Assembly (NCBI GenBank): GCA_009782475.1
Contig: WRIZ01000011.1
Coordinates: forward strand, 1-50,840
Direction of reading: 5' to 3'
Source: Oscillospiraceae bacterium
GTDB lineage: Bacteria > Bacillota > Clostridia > Oscillospirales > UBA929
Length of the DNA stretch: 50,840 nucleotides
Position numbers and translations under genes: made by a program. Below the pieces are notes generated by a model. The model made no database searches. It worked only from the letters and a program-made list of their open reading frames with translations, and was not told the DNA's origin. This document shows positions 25,696 through 32,817 of the stretch, piece after piece (within the stretch, counting starts at the first letter, position 1; each line of letters begins with the position of its first letter).

Positions 25696-27081
25696 ATGAA
25701 AACAGCCTTTATCGCGGTTATCCTTGCCGTTTTTGCTTCCGGGTGTTTTTCGGGCGAAAACAGCCCGGAACCATTTGAATCGCCGCCTGAAATAGAGCAG
25801 GCGGCCAGCGCGGCGGCGGCATATCTGCTGGACGCGGTCATAACCCCGAAAGTCGGCTCAGTCGGCGGCGATTGGGCGGTTCTCGGTCTTGCCCGCAGCG
25901 GCTGCGATGTGCCGGACGATTATTATGAGAGCTACCACCAAGCGGTCAGGGAAACTGTCGCGGCGTGCGGCGGCGTGCTCGACGAACGAAAATACACCGA
26001 ATACAGCCGGGTCATCCTCGGCCTGACGGCGGCGGGGTATGACCCGCGCAATGTCGCCGGGTTTGACCTGACCGCGCCGCTGGAGGACTACGGCAGTGTC
26101 ATGCGTCAGGGGGTCAACGGCGCGGCTTACGCCCTGCTCGCCCTCGATAGTTTGGGTTACCCGAACAACCGGCGTGAAGATTACATTGCCGCCATCCTGA
26201 GCGTCCAGCTGGCCGGCGGCGGCTGGAACCTCACGGCCAACGCGGAGGAAGAAGCCGACCCCGACGTCACCGGGGCGGTGCTGCAAGCGTTGGCGAAATA
26301 TCAGCACCAACTGGGAGTGGAAGAAGCCATAGAAAAGGCGTTGGAATGCCTGTCCAAACAGCAAAACCCGAACGGCGGGTTTTCCAGCTGGGGCAATGAA
26401 AATGTGCTGAGTTCGGTTCAAGTGCTGGTCGCGCTGTGCGAACTGGGGCTTCCTGCTGACGATCCGCGCTTTGTGAAAGACGGCGTCATGCTGATCGGCA
26501 ACATTTTGAGCTATCAGAATACAGACGGCAGTTTCAATCAAACATACGGCAGCGGAAGCAACCAAATGGCGACCGAGCAAGCGTTTTACGGCCTAGTTGC
26601 GGCGCAGAGGGTAATGAACGGGAAGAACAGCCTCTACCGCATGGATGACGTTTTGACGCCAAGCGGCGGCACGTTCACCGTCACGCTCACGGTGCGGTGC
26701 GATACCCTCCTCGAACAATTGGATTTACTGGACAAAGAGAAACATGAGCTTGTCCCAGCAGACGGCGTGATTGTTCCGTTGACAACGGTCACGGCGGTTG
26801 AAGGAGACAGTGTGTTTGATCTGCTCCAGCGGGAGATGAAAAATGCTAAGATTCACATGGCGTTCCAAAATACGCCGCTTTACAACTCGTCCTATATCAA
26901 AGCCATCCATAATATCTACGAGTATGACGCAGGGGTGTTATCCGGCTGGCAATTCAGCGTCAACGGGTTGTTTTCGGGTGTCGGCGTTTCGCAGGTTTTG
27001 GTACAACCCAATGACCGCATTGAGTTTCACTACACCTGTGACTTAGGCCGTGATCTCGGTCAGGATTGGCTCGGAGGATAG
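25696..27081 (+). CDS. intrinsic-factor-like lipoprotein: alpha/alpha toroid plus DUF4430
   Basis: Surface lipoprotein of 461 residues with lipobox FASGC (Cys17). Residues about 35-310 consist of helical-pair repeats of the prenyltransferase/squalene-cyclase toroid class, with Gly/Asn-rich turns (GGGWNLTAN, NPNGGFSSWGNE, NTDGSFNQTYG) and helices such as DVTGAVLQALAKY. Residues about 330-455 form a DUF4430 domain (VEGDSVFDLLQ, YDAGVLSGWQFSVNG, VQPNDRIEFHY). This toroid plus beta-domain order is that of animal intrinsic factor, haptocorrin and transcobalamin, which clamp cobalamin between the two domains. With the upstream riboswitch and downstream ECF genes, a cobalamin or corrinoid scavenging role is strongly suggested but not proven. 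The start at 25696 places the signal peptide correctly; its ribosome binding site is weak. Confidence 0.85.
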   Translation: MKTAFIAVILAVFASGCFSGENSPEPFESPPEIEQAASAAAAYLLDAVITPKVGSVGGDWAVLGLARSGCDVPDDYYESYHQAVRETVAACGGVLDERKYTEYSRVILGLTAAGYDPRNVAGFDLTAPLEDYGSVMRQGVNGAAYALLALDSLGYPNNRREDYIAAILSVQLAGGGWNLTANAEEEADPDVTGAVLQALAKYQHQLGVEEAIEKALECLSKQQNPNGGFSSWGNENVLSSVQVLVALCELGLPADDPRFVKDGVMLIGNILSYQNTDGSFNQTYGSGSNQMATEQAFYGLVAAQRVMNGKNSLYRMDDVLTPSGGTFTVTLTVRCDTLLEQLDLLDKEKHELVPADGVIVPLTTVTAVEGDSVFDLLQREMKNAKIHMAFQNTPLYNSSYIKAIHNIYEYDAGVLSGWQFSVNGLFSGVGVSQVLVQPNDRIEFHYTCDLGRDLGQDWLGG

Positions 27082-27085
27082 CCGG

Positions 27086-27979
27086 ATGAATAGAGACGCC
27101 TTCGCGGGGTTCCACCCCGTTGTAAATTTCCTTTGGTTCGGGTTTGTGCTGGTCTTTTCGATGATGATCAACCACCCGGTCTGCCTTGCCGTATCCTTGC
27201 TGTGCGCCGTCGCATATTCGGTCTATCTCAACGGGCGGAAGGCTGTGCGGTTCAGCTTGCTGGTCATGCTCCCCATGCTGCTGGTGGCGGCGGCGCTCAA
27301 TCCGCTGTTCAACCATCAGGGCGGGACGATTTTAGCCTACTTCCCGGACGGCAACCCCCTGACGCTGGAATCGGTTGCCTACGGCGTCGCGGCGTCGGTG
27401 ATGCTAGTCACGGTGATCACATGGTTTTCCTGCTTCAACGCCGTCATTACCTCGGATAAGTTCGTTTACCTGTTCGGGCGGTTCATCCCGGCGTTGAGTT
27501 TGATTTTTTCGATGGCTCTTCGGTTTGTGCCGAGATTCAAAGCGCAAATCAAAATCATATCCAATGCGCAGAAATGCGTAGGGCGGGATGTGTCCAGCGG
27601 AAACCTGCTGCAAAAAGCGAAGCACGGCATCCGTATCCTCTCGATCATGGTGACCTGGGCATTGGAGAACGCCGTTGAAACCGCCGGAAGCATGAAGAGC
27701 CGTGGGTATGGCTTGCCGGGGCGGACGGCATTCTCGATCTTCCGCTTTGACAAACGTGACCGTCTCGCGCTCATTTTCATCCTGTCCTGCGCGGCGTTGA
27801 TCATCACAGGCTCGGTCACGGGCGGGCTGACCTTCCGCTACTTCCCGACCATAAAGGGGCTGTGGGATACGCCCTATTCAATCATTGTCTTCGCTGTATA
27901 TCTCGCGCTTTGCGCCTTCCCGATCGTCGTGAATATGAAAGAGGATGTAACTTGGAAGCGGTACGAATCGAAAATCTGA
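27086..27979 (+). CDS. ecfT: ECF transporter T component (EcfT/CbiQ-like)
   Basis: Membrane scaffold subunit of an energy-coupling-factor importer (297 residues). There are about six hydrophobic segments, the first in FLWFGFVLVFSMMI. The coupling helices are recognisable by ALRFVPRF and by the Ala-Arg-Gly type motif near the C-terminal part (ETAGSMKSRGYGLPGRTAF). These helices transmit ATPase movement to the S component. ATG at 27086 follows GGAGG and is four bases after the lipoprotein stop. It overlaps the next gene by 28 bp, indicating tight co-translation with the fused ATPase-S protein. Confidence 0.9.
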   Translation: MNRDAFAGFHPVVNFLWFGFVLVFSMMINHPVCLAVSLLCAVAYSVYLNGRKAVRFSLLVMLPMLLVAAALNPLFNHQGGTILAYFPDGNPLTLESVAYGVAASVMLVTVITWFSCFNAVITSDKFVYLFGRFIPALSLIFSMALRFVPRFKAQIKIISNAQKCVGRDVSSGNLLQKAKHGIRILSIMVTWALENAVETAGSMKSRGYGLPGRTAFSIFRFDKRDRLALIFILSCAALIITGSVTGGLTFRYFPTIKGLWDTPYSIIVFAVYLALCAFPIVVNMKEDVTWKRYESKI

Positions 27980-30387
27980 CCTTCACCTATCCCGGACGTG
28001 AAAAACCCGCGCTGGACGGCGTTTCGCTCACCATCCGGCGGGGGGATTTTGTCACCCTGTGCGGGTCGTCCGGCTGCGGCAAAACGACATTGCTGCGGCA
28101 GTTGAAACCCTCTCTGGCTCCGCACGGCGTTAAAAGCGGCGGGATATTCTTCGGGGGGACGCCGCTTGACGCGCTGCCGCAGCGTGATCAGGCGGCCAAG
28201 ATCGGTTTTGTGCAGCAATCGCCGGAGAACCAAATCGTCACCGATAAGGTGTGGCATGAACTGGCGTTCGGGCTGGAGAGTTTGGGGGTTAAGACGCCGG
28301 AGATACGCCTGCGCGTGGCGGAAATGGCGTCTTTTTTCGGTATACAGACATGGTTTCATAAATCGGTAACGGAACTATCCGGCGGGCAGAAGCAAATCCT
28401 CAACCTCGCGTCGGTGATGGCGATGCAGCCAAGTGTCCTCATCCTCGACGAACCGACCGGGCAGCTCGACCCCATTGCCGCGAGCGAGTTTTTGGCAACG
28501 GTGGGCAAACTCAACCGGGAACTCGGCGTGACGGTCATCCTGACCGAACACCGTTTGGAAGAAGCCTTCCCGCTCAGCAACCGCGTTGTCGTGCTGGAAG
28601 AAGGCCGGGTTCTCGCGGACGGAACGCCCCGCGAGGCCGCTTTGCGGCTCCGGGAGAGCGGACATGGGATGTTTTTAGCCATGCCCACGGCCATGAGGGT
28701 GTGGAGTCAGTTGACAGTTGATAGTGGACAGTTGACAGTTGGGGACGAGGTTCCTGTGACGGTGCGCGATGGGGCGGAATGGCTGAGACAGTTGACAGTT
28801 GATAATGGACAGTTGACAGTGGAGGGAAAATTATCCACTATCCACTATCCACTATCCACTGCCATTACGTGGGACGATGTGTGGTTCAAATACGGGAAAA
28901 CAGAGCCGGATGTGGTGAAGGGGCTGTCGTTTAAGGCAAATTACGGTGAAATCACCGCCATTCTTGGCGGCAACGGAACGGGGAAGACGACGGCGTTGTC
29001 GCTGGCGGCCGGGTTGAATACGCCCTATCGGGGAAAAGTCAAAGCGGACGCGCGGGTTACCATGCTGCCGCAGAATCCGCAGGCGTTGTTTGTGAAAAAG
29101 ACAGTACGCGAGGATTTGCTGGAGATGCTGTCTGAACGGAAACTGCCGAAGGAAGAGCAACAAAAACGTCTTGCCGAAATCGCCGCGCTTTGCCGTTTGG
29201 AGGAGCTGCTGAACAGCCACCCCTACGACCTGTCGGGCGGGGAACAGCAGCGGGCGGCTTTGGCTAAAGTCCTGCTCCTGCGCCCGAAAATCCTGCTGCT
29301 CGACGAGCCGACAAAAGGGCTGGACGCCGAATTTAAGCAGGTGTTGGCGGGGATTCTGAAACAACTGACGGCGTCGGGCGCGGCGGTTGTGATCGTGAGC
29401 CATGACGCCGAGTTCTGTGCCGAACACGCAGACAAATGCGCCTTATTCTTTGACGGAAGCATCGTATCCGAGGGAACTCCTCGCGCCTTCTTTTCCGGCA
29501 ATTCCTTCTACACAACTTCCGCCAACCGCATGGCGCGGGACGTCCTGCCCGAAGCCATCACGGTGGGGGACGTTGTTTCCGCCCTCAGCGGGGGAAACCA
29601 GTTGATAGTTGATAGTGGACAGTGGACAGTTAAGGACGAAAAAACACCGCCTCATAAACCCCAAGATAACTATCCACTATCCACTGTCCACTGTCCACTG
29701 TCAACTGTCCTCGCGGCGGTTATGATTCTGCTGACCATTCCGCTGACGATTTTTCTTGGCGTCACCTTCCTGGACGATCGCAAATACTATGTCGTCTCCA
29801 TGCTGATCCTGCTCGAAACCATGATCCCGTTCGCGCTGGTATTTGAGAGGCGCAAACCGCAGGCGCGGGAGCTGGTGGTGATCGCGGTGCTGTGCGCCAT
29901 TGCCGTGGCGGGAAGGGCGGCGTTCTTTATGCTGCCGCATTTTAAGCCGGTGGTCGCGTTGGTTATCATTGCGGGGGTAGCGTTCGGCGGCGAGGCGGGG
30001 TTTTTGGTCGGCGCGATGACGGGGTTTGTGAGCAACTTTTTCTTCGGGCAGGGGCCGTGGACGCCGTGGCAGATGTTCGCGTTCGGCGTGATCGGGTTTT
30101 TGGCGGGCGTCTTGTTCCGCAAGGGCTTGCTCCGGCGCGGGCGGCTGCCGCTGGCGTTGTTCGGCGCGGCTGCGGCGGTGATGATCTACGGCGGCCTTGT
30201 CAATCCGGCGTCTATTTTGATGATCCAGCCCAACCCGACATGGGAGATGTTCCTGCTTGCTTACCTTCGCGGGCTGCCGTTCGACCTTGTCCACGCCGCC
30301 GCCACCGTCACATTTATTTTGCTCATCTCCAAGCCCATGCTGGAGAAACTCGACAGGATCAAGATCAAATACGGATTGGTGGAATAA
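27952..30387 (+). CDS. fused ECF transporter protein: ATPase - ATPase - S component
   Basis: A single 811-residue polypeptide containing three transporter parts. ATPase 1 (about 1-245) has Walker A GSSGCGKTT at residue 38 onward, signature ELSGGQKQ and Walker B VLILDEPTGQ. ATPase 2 (about 304-545) has GGNGTGKTT, DLSGGEQQR and ILLLDEPTKG. The S component (about 588-811) has about six membrane segments with ALVIIAGVAFGGEAGFLVGAM and FFFGQGPWTPWQMFAFG, as in ECF vitamin-binding subunits. Both linkers contain in-frame heptanucleotide-repeat insertions (residues about 253-303 and 550-587). Start is TTG at 27952 after GAGG, inside the ecfT gene. The riboswitch indicates cobalamin or a precursor as cargo; the S-family name (for example CbrT-like) is not certain. 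Confidence 0.88.
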   Translation: MEAVRIENLTFTYPGREKPALDGVSLTIRRGDFVTLCGSSGCGKTTLLRQLKPSLAPHGVKSGGIFFGGTPLDALPQRDQAAKIGFVQQSPENQIVTDKVWHELAFGLESLGVKTPEIRLRVAEMASFFGIQTWFHKSVTELSGGQKQILNLASVMAMQPSVLILDEPTGQLDPIAASEFLATVGKLNRELGVTVILTEHRLEEAFPLSNRVVVLEEGRVLADGTPREAALRLRESGHGMFLAMPTAMRVWSQLTVDSGQLTVGDEVPVTVRDGAEWLRQLTVDNGQLTVEGKLSTIHYPLSTAITWDDVWFKYGKTEPDVVKGLSFKANYGEITAILGGNGTGKTTALSLAAGLNTPYRGKVKADARVTMLPQNPQALFVKKTVREDLLEMLSERKLPKEEQQKRLAEIAALCRLEELLNSHPYDLSGGEQQRAALAKVLLLRPKILLLDEPTKGLDAEFKQVLAGILKQLTASGAAVVIVSHDAEFCAEHADKCALFFDGSIVSEGTPRAFFSGNSFYTTSANRMARDVLPEAITVGDVVSALSGGNQLIVDSGQWTVKDEKTPPHKPQDNYPLSTVHCPLSTVLAAVMILLTIPLTIFLGVTFLDDRKYYVVSMLILLETMIPFALVFERRKPQARELVVIAVLCAIAVAGRAAFFMLPHFKPVVALVIIAGVAFGGEAGFLVGAMTGFVSNFFFGQGPWTPWQMFAFGVIGFLAGVLFRKGLLRRGRLPLALFGAAAAVMIYGGLVNPASILMIQPNPTWEMFLLAYLRGLPFDLVHAAATVTFILLISKPMLEKLDRIKIKYGLVE
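28708..28860. repeat. heptanucleotide-repeat element in the ATPase-ATPase linker
   Basis: Two runs of a seven-base unit AYAGTKG (28708-28741 and 28788-28823), such as ACAGTTG ATAGTGG, are followed by the complementary unit ATCCACT repeated four times (28833-28860). The arms can fold back on each other. The insert stays open in the transporter frame and is translated as repeats of the type QLTVDSGQLTV ... STIHYPLST. Confidence 0.75.
29599..29710. repeat. second heptanucleotide-repeat element, in the ATPase-S linker
   Basis: Same kind of element as at 28708. Seven-base units of the ATAGTGG/ACAGTGG type (29599-29631) are followed after a spacer by units ATCCACT and GTCCACT (29670-29710). The arms are complementary and the frame is kept open. 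It sits exactly between the second ATPase and the first membrane helix of the S component. Confidence 0.75.
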
Positions 30388-30388
30388 A

Positions 30389-31888
30389 CTATTCAAACAG
30401 CCCGTCGAGCGTGCCGAACGTGTAGCCTTCGTCCTTCCATCGGGTCAGCAATTCGTCTAGTATCTCCTCGTTTGTCCGGGAGGTGCTGTGCAGCAAGATG
30501 ACGGCTCCGGGATGCGTCCGAGGCAGCAGCTTATCAAAGGCTTGCTGCTTGGTTGGCTGGTTTTTCTCCCAATCCACATAGGCCAAACTCCAAAACACCG
30601 TTTTGTAACCCAAATAGTCGGCCTGCTTGAGGCTGTGTTCGCTGTATTTCCCCTCGGGCGGGCGTAGGTAGCGGGAGAGTTCCTGCCCGGTGGTTTCCTT
30701 GTATAAATCCTCTAACCCCGATAGCTCCGCGCGATAGTCTTCAATCTCCGTGAGGGCGGTCATGTCGGGGTGGCTCATCGTGTGGTTGGCCACAATATGG
30801 TCGTCCTCAACCATCCTGCGCGTCAGTTCAGGGTTGGTGCGGATATAATGCCCCACCAGGAAAAAGGCGGCGGGGACGTCATGCCGGGCGAGGGTATCCA
30901 ATATAGACGCCATATGGCCGTCCTCATAGCCCGCGTCGAAGGTCAAATACAGTTTCTTTTCCGCCGGATCGCCCATAAAAGCCGCGTTATACTGAGCCAG
31001 CTCTTCGGAAGAGAGATTGCCGGACGGAGACCGGCCGTTTTCATGAAAACGCAGCCCCCAGCCGTACGGTTCGATCAAATCCGGTGCTTTGGGAGGAAGA
31101 TTCTCAAAGAATAAAGGCGGTTGGTCAGGATATAGGTATCGGTGGATGCCCTCGGCGATCCCCCGGGCGATTGTTTCCCGGTATTCGGCGGTTTTCAGCA
31201 GTTCCAATTCCTCATGCCCGGTGATAAAGCCCGTTTCGACTAAGCAGGACGGCATCGCGGTTTCACGGAGGACAACCAGTTTGCCGCTTGTCCATAAACC
31301 CCTGTCCCGCGCGCCGGTGGCTTCCGCGACAGCCGTTTGGATAAGCTGCGCCAGTATACGCCCTTCCGGGTCATTTTCATCGACCCATGTCTCTACCCCT
31401 TGCGCGCCGCTGTCGTCGGCGTTTTGATGGATGCTGACGAATATATCCGCCCCGGCTTCATTGGCCATCTCCGCGCGCCGCTCTTTGTTCACCGTTTCGT
31501 CATCGTCACGGATCATCAGCACACGGATTCCGCTGCTTTCTAAGATGTCCCTCAGCCGCAGGGCGATGTCCAGGTTGATCGTTTTTTCACACACCCCGTC
31601 AACCGGCCCCGCGCCCCCGTCCGCGCCGCCGTGCCCCGCGTCTACCGCAACCAGCGGGCGGCTGTCCGGCATGGCGGAAGCCTGAACGAGCGGCGGGTCT
31701 TTATCCGTTTCGGGCGGGATGACGACGTCCGGCGCGGCTCCGGCGAGGGCGGGCTCCGGCTCCTTGTCCCGCATGGATAGCATCGCCGCGCCGATTAGCA
31801 CCAGCCCCATCGCCATGATGAGGAAAAGTCTCAGTGGGGCGGCGGGTTTCCGCCAGGAATTGCCGCGATAGGTTGATGTGGTGTTCAT
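30389..31888 (-). CDS. CwlD-PdaA-type fusion: muramoyl-alanine amidase plus deacetylase
   Basis: Membrane-anchored exported protein of 499 residues with two catalytic domains. After a transmembrane segment (about 19-38), residues 78-255 form an Amidase_3 domain with zinc ligands H86, E101 and H154 and catalytic E218 (CLVETGF), as in CwlD. Residues about 313-499 form a NodB-type deacetylase close to PdaA, with TFDAGYED (D319), H370/H374 in ANHTMSHPD and RPPEGKYS. In Bacillus subtilis, CwlD and PdaA act one after the other to make muramic-delta-lactam in the spore cortex; here both are in one chain. Start at 31888 follows GGGAGG, which lies in a hairpin. It converges with the ECF gene, with one base between the stops. 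Confidence 0.9.
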   Translation of the reverse strand: MNTTSTYRGNSWRKPAAPLRLFLIMAMGLVLIGAAMLSMRDKEPEPALAGAAPDVVIPPETDKDPPLVQASAMPDSRPLVAVDAGHGGADGGAGPVDGVCEKTINLDIALRLRDILESSGIRVLMIRDDDETVNKERRAEMANEAGADIFVSIHQNADDSGAQGVETWVDENDPEGRILAQLIQTAVAEATGARDRGLWTSGKLVVLRETAMPSCLVETGFITGHEELELLKTAEYRETIARGIAEGIHRYLYPDQPPLFFENLPPKAPDLIEPYGWGLRFHENGRSPSGNLSSEELAQYNAAFMGDPAEKKLYLTFDAGYEDGHMASILDTLARHDVPAAFFLVGHYIRTNPELTRRMVEDDHIVANHTMSHPDMTALTEIEDYRAELSGLEDLYKETTGQELSRYLRPPEGKYSEHSLKQADYLGYKTVFWSLAYVDWEKNQPTKQQAFDKLLPRTHPGAVILLHSTSRTNEEILDELLTRWKDEGYTFGTLDGLFE

Positions 31889-31895
31889 AATTTTC

Positions 31896-31935
31896 AGCCT
31901 CCCTGTATGTTTACTTGACATAATACAGGGAGGCT
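31896..31935 (-). promoter_or_regulatory. hairpin hiding the amidase-deacetylase ribosome binding site
   Basis: Perfect 13-bp inverted repeat: AGCCTCCCTGTAT and ATACAGGGAGGCT with a 14-base loop. On the reverse-strand mRNA the second arm contains the GGGAGG that precedes the start codon at 31888. There is no T-run, so translational control fits better than termination. Confidence 0.6.
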
Positions 31936-31956
31936 GCATCTTATTTTAATCGGGAA

Positions 31957-31975
31957 TGTATCTTACTTGCATCAT
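31957..31975 (-). promoter_or_regulatory. candidate response-regulator site A
   Basis: TGTATCTTACTTGCATCAT on the plus strand, 69 bp upstream of the amidase-deacetylase start codon. It contains two similar hexamers (TGTATC and TGCATC) five bases apart, the spacing used by OmpR-family regulators. It matches site B (35983-36001) at 17 of 19 positions. A TAAAAT box lies eight bases further downstream on the reverse strand and could be the -10. Confidence 0.5.
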
Positions 31976-32010
31976 TCATGTTTTTAATTCATCATAAGTC
32001 CCAATCTAAA

Positions 32011-32817
32011 TCATGTGATCCTCAGAATGATCTCGTTGATCCCTTCATAATACCCTACCGTGACGACGGTACGCTCATGCTCCGCGCCCTCAATGACGTA
32101 TTTGCGGTAGTGCGGCGTGGTTTCCAGCAGGGGATTGTCCTCGGTCAGGGGTTCCGCCCCAGTCAGCCCCGTGATGCCGCACCACGCTCTGATAACCGCG
32201 TCCGGGTCGAACGCTTCCGGCGGGGTTTCCGTTCTCAGCGCAAAAGCGTACAGCGTGCCGTCCTCCGCGTCCAGCCAAGCCTCCAGCAGCGCGCCGCGGG
32301 CTGCCGTCATGGGGTTGCCGTATGCGGTTGTGATTTGCCAAACGGATATGTTTTTTTGCGGATCGGAGAGTTCCACGGCGGTATACAGCCGCGTTTCGCA
32401 GTTGTCTAGTTCATAGAGGCATTCGGGGATGGCGCCCGTTGCGGTCAATTCCGAAAGTGCCGCCCCGCAAGCCTTCTGCGCCTCCTCTAGCGTCAGTTCG
32501 CCGAACGAAGGGCCGCTCCGGTTTTCGGTGTACACATAGGAGGAGAGGGATTCGGCCGTCCTGCCCCGGATCAAAGCGGCGAAGTCGGTTTGCGGTATGG
32601 CTCTGTTTTGCAGAGCCATTGACAGGATATACAGGCGTTCGTTGGGATTCAGGCTGTAGCGGAAACCTTCGGCAAGCCCGACAACGGGCTGTGTCTCCAC
32701 TCTGTCCAACGCATTTTGATCGTTCAGCCCGGTGAGCACAGACGGGCCGACCGAAGCCAGGAGGATGATGATGGCGGCCGGGACGATCACCAGCAAATAG
32801 GATAAGGTCTTTTTCAT
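32011..32817 (-). CDS. membrane-anchored accessory protein of the two-component operon
   Basis: Unrecognised 268-residue protein. An N-terminal membrane segment (about residues 5-26, LLVIVPAAIIILLASVG) leads to an extracytoplasmic domain without known catalytic motif. Phrases such as AWLDAEDGTLYAFALRTE resemble PepSY-like or YycH/YycI-like sensor-partner domains, but the similarity is not strong enough to name. The start at 32817 (MKKTLSY) overlaps the kinase stop by four bases and is preceded by GGAGGAAG. Its position as last gene of the kinase operon suggests it modulates the sensor kinase from outside the membrane. Confidence 0.7.
   Translation of the reverse strand: MKKTLSYLLVIVPAAIIILLASVGPSVLTGLNDQNALDRVETQPVVGLAEGFRYSLNPNERLYILSMALQNRAIPQTDFAALIRGRTAESLSSYVYTENRSGPSFGELTLEEAQKACGAALSELTATGAIPECLYELDNCETRLYTAVELSDPQKNISVWQITTAYGNPMTAARGALLEAWLDAEDGTLYAFALRTETPPEAFDPDAVIRAWCGITGLTGAEPLTEDNPLLETTPHYRKYVIEGAEHERTVVTVGYYEGINEIILRIT

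Noticed and set aside
28708..29710. Possible CRISPR array in the ECF gene
   Set aside because: The repeats are seven-base tandem units with complementary arms, without regularly spaced unique spacers, inside an open reading frame; no cas genes nearby.
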